Shown here: positions 41,587 through 49,900 of the stretch, one piece after another
Layout: each line of letters starts with the position of its first letter
Position numbering within the stretch: the stretch's first letter is position 1
DNA from: an uncultured Clostridia bacterium
Lineage (GTDB): Bacteria; Bacillota; Clostridia; Oscillospirales; Ruminococcaceae
Reading direction: 5' to 3'
NCBI GenBank assembly: GCA_947166515.1
Contig: CAMVEM010000001.1
Span: 1 to 64,000 of the forward strand
DNA length: 64,000 nt
Translations under genes and position numbers: made by a program
The notes under the pieces: model-generated
The model's database searches: none
Told to the model about the DNA's origin: nothing
The model's input: only the letters and a program-made list of their open reading frames with translations

Positions 41587-43218
41587 TCATCCTCTCGGCG
41601 TATTGTCCGTTGTTGCGAGCTTGCTGTAATCTGTAAAGTCCTTGATCTTCTTTCCGGCAGCGTTCCTGGTAACTACCGAGCCGTCATTACCGCTGATCGA
41701 CGGGCTCCACTCAAATGAATTGCCGTCTGTGTCGGTAATTGTGATGATCACATCAGGCATTATCTCACTTACGTTGCACTTGACCAGAATCGGGCAGCCG
41801 TCGCCGCTGTAAACCGTATCTCCTTTTTTGAGCGTTGCGGTAGTTTCGTCAAGGGTGGCCTTGCTGACCTCGATCTTCATATCCTGCGAAACGGGAATTA
41901 TCATGTACAGCTCTGTACCGTCTCCGGTCGTGAAGAAGTTCTGCTTTATCATCTCGTCCGTAAAATATATCTCGGTTGATGCGCCGGTGAGCTGAAGCAG
42001 GTCATGTATATAAGTTTCGTACTCAGCGGGATCGTTCGCGTCGCTCTGGATATAGCCGAGGAATCTTACGCCCAATACGGCGTCCTCTTTTCTCATTGCA
42101 CTGCGCTGTACAAAGTAGTTGTCAAGCTGGGCTCCCTCATACGGTTTAAGATCGACTGTCTCGCCGTTCATATCTGTTCCGGCGGCTGTGAAGCGGTCAA
42201 CGTCTATCCAATAGTCGCCGGGGGTATTGTCGCTTCCGATATAGCTGAAATGCACCTTTATCGTCTTGTCGGGGTTTATTTCGGCTTCACCGTCTCCCGG
42301 CATGAGATCTTTTGTTTTTGCAAAATATACTCTCGCCATTTCGATAAGCTCGTAATTGCTGTAGAATCTGAAGCCTTCATCTGTACCGTAGTATGTGAGA
42401 GTTTCCTTATTGCCGTTATCCCATGTGAAAACGCACTCGTTCTCGTTTGTCATGGTTACACCGGTGGTGATGAAATTGCCGGCTTCTGCCATTTCAAACT
42501 TACAGCTGTTCTCACCGAATTCATAGTTAAAACCGACGCCTATGCCCACATCCTGAGAGAGCACGGTGCCTGTGCCGTCGTTTTTGAATGTGTAATAGCT
42601 GTCTCCGTTGGCTCCTGTGGACCACCACACGCCGGTCTTGAGGCTGATCTTCGACGCTTCGGAGCTGCTGCCCGAGCCGGACTTTATCACAACATTTTCG
42701 GGAAGGACATAGAGATATCTTACGTCATACTCGCCCTTGCCGACTATACCGGTGATCTCGGCCTGAGCGTCCTCCGGGGGATAGTCATTCGCATCGGTCG
42801 AATCCACTATGTACCATGTAAATCCGCGCTTGGTGCCGTCGTCCTGGACCTGCATCATTGCGTTGCCGTTCATGCGTCTGCTCGTGATGCCCTCGCACTT
42901 TACGATCTTGCCGTCATACTTTCCCGACTGCATATCGTTCGTGAAATCGACTATCTGCGAGCCGCTCCCGAACGGTATAGTTACATCGACCTTGCTGTAG
43001 TCAGCTGTTTTCGGGTCGATATCAGAAGCTGCCGAAGCCGGAGCATCGTCCGGAGCAATGCTTCCGGATTCGTTCTGAGACGCGGGAGCCGCTGTTGTGC
43101 TGCTGTCGGCGCCGCCGGACTTTGTTTCGTTGGAGCTGCACGCCGAAGCACCGCAGATCACAGCTGCTGACACCAATGCGGCAAGCATTTTTCTGTTGAT
43201 TTTTTCTGTCTTTTTCAT
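41587..43218 (-). CDS. Large secreted lipoprotein
   Basis: 543 residues, start CAGGAGGCAGCA-ATG. Signal peptide 'AALVSAAVICGASAC' with lipobox, then a Ser/Ala/Asp-rich linker. The first module (about 75-180) is OB-like ('KIVKCEGITSRRMNGNAMMQ', 'AEITGIVGKGEYDVRYLYV'). The middle part 'GDSYYTFKNDGTGTV' is a beta fold seen in other ruminococcal lipoproteins, and the rest is unrecognised. It lies between the NfeD-like and FRG genes on one strand with short gaps. Function unknown; outer surface. Confidence 0.7.
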   Translation of the reverse strand: MKKTEKINRKMLAALVSAAVICGASACSSNETKSGGADSSTTAAPASQNESGSIAPDDAPASAASDIDPKTADYSKVDVTIPFGSGSQIVDFTNDMQSGKYDGKIVKCEGITSRRMNGNAMMQVQDDGTKRGFTWYIVDSTDANDYPPEDAQAEITGIVGKGEYDVRYLYVLPENVVIKSGSGSSSEASKISLKTGVWWSTGANGDSYYTFKNDGTGTVLSQDVGIGVGFNYEFGENSCKFEMAEAGNFITTGVTMTNENECVFTWDNGNKETLTYYGTDEGFRFYSNYELIEMARVYFAKTKDLMPGDGEAEINPDKTIKVHFSYIGSDNTPGDYWIDVDRFTAAGTDMNGETVDLKPYEGAQLDNYFVQRSAMRKEDAVLGVRFLGYIQSDANDPAEYETYIHDLLQLTGASTEIYFTDEMIKQNFFTTGDGTELYMIIPVSQDMKIEVSKATLDETTATLKKGDTVYSGDGCPILVKCNVSEIMPDVIITITDTDGNSFEWSPSISGNDGSVVTRNAAGKKIKDFTDYSKLATTDNTPRG

Positions 43219-43246
43219 TGCTGCCTCCTGTTGTTCTATGGCGTTT

Positions 43247-43819
43247 TTATTCTTTTTCGTTTATAATGTCGGTGATCTCGCTCTGCTTCTCTACGAAGCA
43301 CAGGCCGTCCTCGCGATAAAGGACATACACCGGATCATTCTTCTCGATATCGGTATCATTTGCCGATACTGCATCAAAATCGTACTTTTTTCCTTTATAT
43401 ACAAGCTCTATTCGTCCGTAATCGTCACCGCCGATGCGCTCGGTGCAGACTGCCTCCATTCCGCCTATGTCAGTTTTTTCGTCAAGCTCATCGCCCGATA
43501 TTCCGACAAAGAACGGCTTTATAAAATGCATCACGGTGAAATTCACGATACAGCCGAACATGACGCTCATCGGAAAGCTTACGAAAGGGTGGAGCCCGAG
43601 CAGCTTCATCACGATCCCGAAAATGCCGAACGCCGAGCCGTATATCGTCAGCATAGTTATGTTGTGCGGTATAAAATCTTCTATCGGTATAGTTTTACCT
43701 TTGATGTTATGCAGCCGCTCTTCCATTCCGAACGAGCGTATTTTCTCCATATACCGCAGTATCATATCCGCGGCGAACGATACTATGGAAATGACCGTTA
43801 TCACGATATAGAAAGTCAT
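43247..43819 (-). CDS. NfeD/YuaF-like membrane protein
   Basis: 190 residues; start ATG overlaps the stop of the upstream gene. Three membrane helices ('FYIVITVISIVSFAADMIL', 'ITMLTIYGSAFGIFGIVMKLLG', 'FPMSVMFGCIVNFTVM') are followed by an OB-type domain: 'DIGGMEAVCTERIGGDDYGRI' and 'ANDTDIEKNDPVYVLYR'. This is the layout of YuaF/NfeD proteins, which partner with flotillins in membrane organisation. No flotillin gene is in the window. Confidence 0.7.
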   Translation of the reverse strand: MTFYIVITVISIVSFAADMILRYMEKIRSFGMEERLHNIKGKTIPIEDFIPHNITMLTIYGSAFGIFGIVMKLLGLHPFVSFPMSVMFGCIVNFTVMHFIKPFFVGISGDELDEKTDIGGMEAVCTERIGGDDYGRIELVYKGKKYDFDAVSANDTDIEKNDPVYVLYREDGLCFVEKQSEITDIINEKE

Positions 43820-45090
43820 TTTCCGCCGTCCTCTTTTTCGTCGGGATCATCCTTTATCTCGAACCTCAGCTTTCCGATGCGAAGGTCGTCGAGTGACTTT
43901 ACGGTTATGAGAAAATCATCGGTCTCGATAGTATCTCCCTCTTTCGGTATCCGTCCGAACAGTTCGTATATCCAGCCGCCTATCGTGTTGCTGTCCGATT
44001 TTATCTCAAAGCGATCCTCAAAATAGCGGTTGAAGTCGTTCTGCGAGACTTCACCGCTCGTTTCGAACACTTTATCGTTTATGAACCTTATCGGCCTTTT
44101 TACCTCGTCGTTCTCGTCCCAGATCTCGCCGACAAGCTCCTCGATTATGTCCTCAAGTGTGACTATGCCCTCTGTGCCGCCGTACTGATCGACGACTACC
44201 GCGAGATGTATTTTTCTGCGCTGCATCTGACGAAGCACATCCGGTATCTTCATCAGTCCGGGCACAAATATCGTTTCCTCCGTCATATCGCGGACATAGA
44301 ATGTTTCGCCCGACGCAAGGCGCTCGAAAAAGTCCTTGTGACGGACTATTCCTACTATGTGGTCTATGGACTTTTCGTACACGGGTATTCTGGAATATCC
44401 TTCCTTTAAAAACAGCTCGCGCATTTCATCTATGCCGGTGTTTATATCCGCTGCAACAATATTAACGCGCGGGGTTATAACTGCGGAAACGAGCGTTTCG
44501 TCGAATTCGAGCGCACTGCGTACAAGCTCGCTTTCCTGTTCTTCAAGCACTCCCTCGTCTTCGATCTCGTCGATGATCTGCATAAGTTCCTGCTCAGTCA
44601 TGCTGACTTCTTCGCCCTTGCCGCGGAACAGGAATGACACGCCCTTCTGTATCAGCAGGAAGACTGCGGAGAAAGGCGTGAAAAGCAGCATCAGAACTGT
44701 CATGATGCCGCTCACCGCACACGCGAAATTCTCTGCGTGCAGTTTGGAAACAGTCTTCGGAAGTATCTCGCCGAAGATCAGAACTATCACCGTTACTGCA
44801 ACTGTAGATATGAGTGTTCCTCTGCTTCCGAACAGCTCTATGCACAATACGGTAGCGAGCGATGAGGTGAGGATATTAACGATATTGTTGCCGATAAGTA
44901 TAGTGGTCAGCGTCTTGTCGTAGCGTCCGATTATTTTCAGCGCGCGCTCAGCCCTCTTTGAACCGTTTTCAGCACGGCTCCTGAGACGGATCTTGTTTGC
45001 GCCGGTGTAAGCAGTTTCGGCTGCGGAAAAGAACGCTGATGTGAAAACAAGTATTATAAGAATGACTAACGTTCGTATGTGGTCTTCCAT
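43816..45090 (-). CDS. CNNM/CorC-like membrane protein (DUF21, CBS pair, CorC_HlyC)
   Basis: 424 residues. The N-terminal DUF21 domain has 'FTSAFFSAAETAYTGANKIR', 'ILIGNNIVNILTSSLATVL' and 'FGEILPKTVSKLHAE'. A CBS pair follows ('VITPRVNIVAADINTGIDEM', 'VVDQYGGTEGIVTLEDIIEELVGEI', the latter quoted in part), then a C-terminal CorC_HlyC domain. Family members are Mg2+ (and Co2+) exporters or regulators of divalent cations. First gene of the long minus-strand unit, with a promoter at 45160-45188. Confidence 0.93.
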   Translation of the reverse strand: MEDHIRTLVILIILVFTSAFFSAAETAYTGANKIRLRSRAENGSKRAERALKIIGRYDKTLTTILIGNNIVNILTSSLATVLCIELFGSRGTLISTVAVTVIVLIFGEILPKTVSKLHAENFACAVSGIMTVLMLLFTPFSAVFLLIQKGVSFLFRGKGEEVSMTEQELMQIIDEIEDEGVLEEQESELVRSALEFDETLVSAVITPRVNIVAADINTGIDEMRELFLKEGYSRIPVYEKSIDHIVGIVRHKDFFERLASGETFYVRDMTEETIFVPGLMKIPDVLRQMQRRKIHLAVVVDQYGGTEGIVTLEDIIEELVGEIWDENDEVKRPIRFINDKVFETSGEVSQNDFNRYFEDRFEIKSDSNTIGGWIYELFGRIPKEGDTIETDDFLITVKSLDDLRIGKLRFEIKDDPDEKEDGGK

Positions 45091-45159
45091 TTTATTTCCC
45101 TTAAAAATATCTTTTTTGACCTCGACATGGGAGTCAAAAGTGCAAAATCATACTTTAAT

Positions 45160-45188
45160 ATTATACCACATAACTGTCTGAAAGTCAA
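45160..45188 (-). promoter_or_regulatory. Promoter of the CNNM-like gene and following operon
   Basis: Minus strand TTGACT, 17 bases, TATAAT, about 70 bases before the start codon. Confidence 0.75.
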
Positions 45189-45254
45189 TACTTGCGCGGT
45201 TGTGCGGCAGCACGGGCGGACTTTTCAAAATTAAAATCTGTCGCATTAAAGTGG

Positions 45255-45284
45255 TTGACAAGCAGCGCTTTTATGTGTTATAAT
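45255..45284 (+). promoter_or_regulatory. trpB2 promoter
   Basis: TTGACA, 18 bases, TATAAT; divergent from the CNNM promoter. Confidence 0.8.
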
Positions 45285-45337
45285 ACATAGGTAAAAAAAT
45301 CAACCCCTTTTCAATGTTAATCAGAAAGGATAAAAAA

Positions 45338-46702
45338 ATGAGCGAGATCCCTTACAAAACCTATCTTAACGAAGACGAGATGCCTAAACAGTGGTACAAT
45401 ATGCGTGCCGACATGAAGAACAAGCCCGCACCGCTGCTCAATCCCGGCACTCACCAACCCATGAGCGTCGAGGAGCTCTCCGGCGTGTTCTGCACAGAAC
45501 TCGCAAAGCAGGAGCTCAACGATACCGACCCGTTTATCGACATTCCCGACGAGATACTGAGTTTCTACAAAATGTACCGTCCCTCGCCGCTTGTAAGAGC
45601 GTACTGCCTTGAAAAAGCACTCGGTACTCCCGCTAAGATATACTATAAATTCGAGGGAAACAACACCTCCGGAAGCCACAAGCTCAACAGTGCTATAGCA
45701 CAGGCTTACTATGCTAAAAAGCAGGGCCTGAAAGGCGTTACTACCGAGACCGGAGCAGGTCAGTGGGGGACCGCGCTTTCAATGGCGTGCGCGTATCTCG
45801 GACTTGACTGCAAGGTATACATGGTAAAGGTTTCCTACGAGCAGAAGCCGTTCAGACGCGAGGTTATGAGGACCTACGGTGCTTCCGTTACCCCGTCGCC
45901 TTCACCGACAACAAATATAGGCAAGAAAATACTTGAAGAATTTCCCGGCACTACCGGAAGTCTCGGCTGCGCTATTTCTGAAGCGGTCGAAGTTGCTACA
46001 AGCACAGAGGGATACCGCTATGTGCTCGGCTCGGTGCTCAACCAGGTACTGCTGCATCAGTCGATAATCGGACTTGAAGCAAAAGCTGCGTTTGACAAGC
46101 TCGGCGTTAAGCCTGACGTAATCATAGGCTGCGCAGGCGGCGGCTCTAACCTCGGCGGACTTATTGCTCCGTTCATGGGTCAGAAGCTCCGCGGGGAAGC
46201 AGATTACAGATTCATTGCTGTAGAGCCCGCGAGCTGCCCGAGCTTCACAAGAGGCAAGTATGCGTATGACTTCTGCGATACCGGAAAGGTTTGCCCGCTC
46301 GCTAAGATGTACACTCTCGGAAGCGGATTCATCCCGTCTGCGAACCATGCGGGCGGTCTGCGCTATCACGGCATGAGCAGCACTCTCTCGCAGCTTTATG
46401 ACGATAAGCTCATGGAGGCTGTTTCCGTTGAGCAGACAAGCGTATTTGAAGCCGCTCAGAAGTTTGCGAGAACAGAGGGAATACTCCCCGCACCGGAGAG
46501 CAGCCATGCTATTAAGGTCGCTATGGACGAGGCGATGAAATGCAAGGAGACCGGCGAAGCGAAGACAATTCTCTTCGGCCTTACCGGTACAGGTTATTTC
46601 GATATGGTCGCTTATCAGAAGTTCAACGACGGCGAGATGACCGATTATATCCCGACAGATGAAGGGCTCGCAAAGAGCTTTGCAACTCTCCCGCAGATGT
46701 AA
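45338..46702 (+). CDS. Tryptophan synthase beta-like protein, TrpB2 type
   Basis: Start at the ATG at 45338 after AGAAAGGATAAAAAA; the ORF-track start lies eight codons before. 454 residues, longer than the usual 390-400 of TrpB1, with the TrpB2 N-terminal extension ('YLNEDEMPKQWYNMRADM'). The PLP lysine is in 'NNTSGSHKLNSAIAQAYY', then 'ETGAGQWGTALSMACAYLG' and the phosphate loop 'CAGGGSNLGG'. Stand-alone TrpB2 makes tryptophan from indole and serine or salvages indole. No trpA or other trp gene is near, which supports salvage. Confidence 0.93.
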   Translation: MSEIPYKTYLNEDEMPKQWYNMRADMKNKPAPLLNPGTHQPMSVEELSGVFCTELAKQELNDTDPFIDIPDEILSFYKMYRPSPLVRAYCLEKALGTPAKIYYKFEGNNTSGSHKLNSAIAQAYYAKKQGLKGVTTETGAGQWGTALSMACAYLGLDCKVYMVKVSYEQKPFRREVMRTYGASVTPSPSPTTNIGKKILEEFPGTTGSLGCAISEAVEVATSTEGYRYVLGSVLNQVLLHQSIIGLEAKAAFDKLGVKPDVIIGCAGGGSNLGGLIAPFMGQKLRGEADYRFIAVEPASCPSFTRGKYAYDFCDTGKVCPLAKMYTLGSGFIPSANHAGGLRYHGMSSTLSQLYDDKLMEAVSVEQTSVFEAAQKFARTEGILPAPESSHAIKVAMDEAMKCKETGEAKTILFGLTGTGYFDMVAYQKFNDGEMTDYIPTDEGLAKSFATLPQM

Positions 46703-46711
46703 TCAAGATCA

Positions 46712-46800
46712 CCAAACCCCCAACCCCCTTCCCTCAAGGGAAGGGGGTTATTTTTGTTTTTTATGTGGGGAGCAAAGCTCCCCACTTATAGGAATAATTC
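46712..46800 (+). terminator. Terminator / family 1 repeat after trpB2
   Basis: CCCCCTTCCC-TCAA-GGGAAGGGGG then TTATTTTTGTTTTTT, followed by TATGTGGGGAGCAAAGCTCC, the family 1 second hairpin. Confidence 0.8.
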
Positions 46801-46829
46801 TCCCCTTCCCTACGGCAGGAAGCCGTACA

Positions 46830-46875
46830 GAAGGTTTCCAAAAGCGCGCACGATGCGCGCATCAGAGAAACCTTC
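46830..46875. repeat. Covarying hairpin repeat, copy C (family 2)
   Basis: GAAGGTTTC ... GAAACCTTC outer stem around CAAAAGCGCGCACGATGCGC. Compared with copy B, two base pairs of the outer stem are changed on both sides together. Confidence 0.7.
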
Positions 46876-46912
46876 GATTTAGTGGGAGGGGCCGGGGGTA
46901 GGGCTCTGCAAA

Positions 46913-49900
46913 TTATGATTTGATTGTAATATTCGAGCGTTCGCACTTGCCCCATTCGCCTTTGGTATAATCATACGTAACGGCGCTTTCGACAACATAA
47001 TTTCCGGAAACATTCGCGCTGAACATATATGAAGCGTTTCCGTCCTTGTCGGTGTAGATACGTACAAGCTGACCCTCGTTCGAGCACCAGCCGTTTACGC
47101 TCTTCGCAAATCTTCCGCAGCACGGGATAACATCATACACAAGGCTGTACGGCGCCGCGTGGATCGTAACCGTCATTTCCGAACCTGCGGTGCTGCTGCC
47201 GGTAATCTGCTTTGTTACGCTGAGCGTGGGAGTCTTGCTGTTCTCGCTGATCTTTCCGATATAGCGCACAAGCGTGTATACCGAGCCGGATGTTACTTCA
47301 AAGCCTGCGTTTCTGAACTGCTTCTCGGTCATCACTATCGTGGTCGGGAAGTGTCTGTTCAGCTTTACAGTCTGTTTTGCGCCGTTCAGCATGTATGAAA
47401 CTACTGCGTCGCCCTGTACCGAAGGAACATAGTTCCTGAGATAAACAACAAGCTGCAGCGCGTAGAGATCATACTTTGTAGCATCCGATGTCAGATATCT
47501 CGCAAAGCATTCAGCCTCGGGAAGATCTATCACGGAAGCTGTGATGAGAGCTGCCGCGGTGAGCTTCTGGCCGCCGTCGGCGTCTATCCACGCCTTTATT
47601 TTTCCGTCTGCGTCCTTTTCGGTCTTTATCTCGGGAACATACTTCATATAGACTTCGTATGCTCCTCTGTAATCGCCGCTCAGAGCGAACGCCGCCGACA
47701 GATATATACCGCTTTCGGCAGTCTCGACCTTGCCACTGTTATAGAGAGCATTCAGCTCACCGAGCACAGGCTCGCCAAGTGCTGCAAGCGCCATATAATC
47801 CATGCAGATGTCAGTCATGGAAGCGTTTCCGGCAAGCTCTGCATAGAAAGCGTCCTTTACTGCATACCTGCTCACCGCTTCGGGAAGCGCCGCACATATC
47901 AGCGCGGTGATCTCGTTGTCCTGAGCCGCTGCAGGAAGCTGTTTTGCGAAACCCTCGGACGTTTCTCCGATGAACGCGCGCACAAGATCTTCTTCCGTAA
48001 TGTACCCGAGTTCCATTTCCGCAAACGCCGAAGCCATTCTCATGTCGAGGCTGTCGCCGTAATAGCACATCAGATCATAAAGTATCTCGGTGCAGAACAT
48101 ATATTCCTTATCAAAGAATGACAGACGTATCGGGTATTTCGTAGGTTCAATGCCGGAAAGCTCATTTATCTCCGCACCCTTTACGATGTATGTTTCAAGA
48201 AGGGTGTCAGTAACTGTTATCGGCATTTCCACAGCGTCCGAGCCGCCCGAGTTGGAAGCTCTGAACGTAACGGTATAGCTGCCCTTTTCGAGCTTGCCGA
48301 AATTCGCAGTCTCCTTGGGCGAGATGCTCTTTGTCTGTTCCACGCCGTTTCCGGTGAGCTTAACGCTGATCTTTCCGCCGCTTTCGAGTCCCGCGCAGTT
48401 CGCAGATACCGCTATATCATCGCCCTCAACGAATTCCTTCTGCATTATGGGCGTGATGAACAGAGAACGTGTCGTAACTATCGGCATCTTCGCAGTACCC
48501 GCGTACAGGCGTTCGCTTCCGTCATCGTACAGCGCAAGCATCGTCACACGCCATGTTGTGAGATTGTCGGGCATCTCTATCGTGAATACCGCGTTTCCGT
48601 TATTGTCGGTGACTGCACTTTCAAAGAAGGCTGTATCACGGAAATCACGTCTTACCGAATCAGAGCCTCCGCCGCCCTTCGCTCCGTCGTTCATTTCGTC
48701 CGAAGCGTGCTGTATATAGCTTATATACTGTGTAACTTCCGGATAATCTATATATGCATAGATGCCCTTCAGTATATTGACATACTGATCTTCTATCGCA
48801 AAAGCAGCCTCGTCAACAATGCTCATGTGTACGACAGCGTTGCTCAGTGCCTTTCCGTCCTTGTCGGTCGCTTTCACCGTTATCTTCACGGTGTCGCCCG
48901 CGTCATATTTGTCTTCATCGCTCGACGCTTCAAGCGTTATATTGCGCTCGTCCGGGTCGAATTCCAGCACGCCGGTGACAAGCCTGTAAACGTGCTTGCC
49001 GTCAAAATATGCTCCCGCATACTTTGCGTCAGGTATAAGGTCTCTTGTCCCGTCGATCGTAACAATGGTATTGTCGTCAACGGACTTCACGCTGCACGAT
49101 ACGAAATCGCTCTTGTATATAGCCAGCAGGAGCTGTCCGTTCACAGATGTATCCGGGTCACTGCATACAAGCTTGAAGTTCTTATTCTCACCCTCGGTGA
49201 AATATACAGTGCCGCCGTACCACGCAGTATAGTCATTCTCACTCTCCGAATCGAGCATGAACATCTTTGCTCCGGCCTGTATGCGGTAATAGTAGAGATC
49301 CGAGTTCTCCTTGTATCCGGGCGCATACAGAGTGAGTTCCATTTTAACATCTCTGTAGCTGGAGTCCTTATACTTGATCGTTACCTGATAATATCCGTTC
49401 GTGTCGTCTATCGGAAGATTTTCAAGGATAGCGCCGTTCGCGCCCGTGCTTACACGATAAGACCCAACGAACGCTTCTTTGTACTCATAGTTATAGATCG
49501 GAACATTCTTCTTTTCGATGTAGTCATAATACGAATCGACTTCGGTCCTTTCCGACCAGTGATGCGTTATTGAAACATCGACCTTGGCGTCACATGCGGC
49601 ACCTTTGAGTATCTCATAGCTGTCGTCGCCGGGGCCGCTGTACCAGTATTCATAATCCTTGCCCTTGCGGTACTTAAGGAACTCCTCTGTTTTGCTGAGA
49701 TCCATTTTGTACGCGTTCAGCTTTAGCGTGCGGTTATCCTTGTCGTAGTCGTACTGGAGCATAACATCTCTGTAGAACGCAGGAATAGATTTGTAAACAT
49801 AACCGTATGTGTTCTCAATGCCGGTTATCATGTAGTAGAACGAAGCCGAGCTGAGATGCCAGTCTGACGAGTCGCTGCCCGAAAGCACTTCTGTTTTGAC

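Noticed and set aside
45285-45337. Trp-type leader, T-box or attenuator before trpB2
   Set aside because: The leader is only about 45 bases, with no stem-loop, Trp codon run or T-box sequence.
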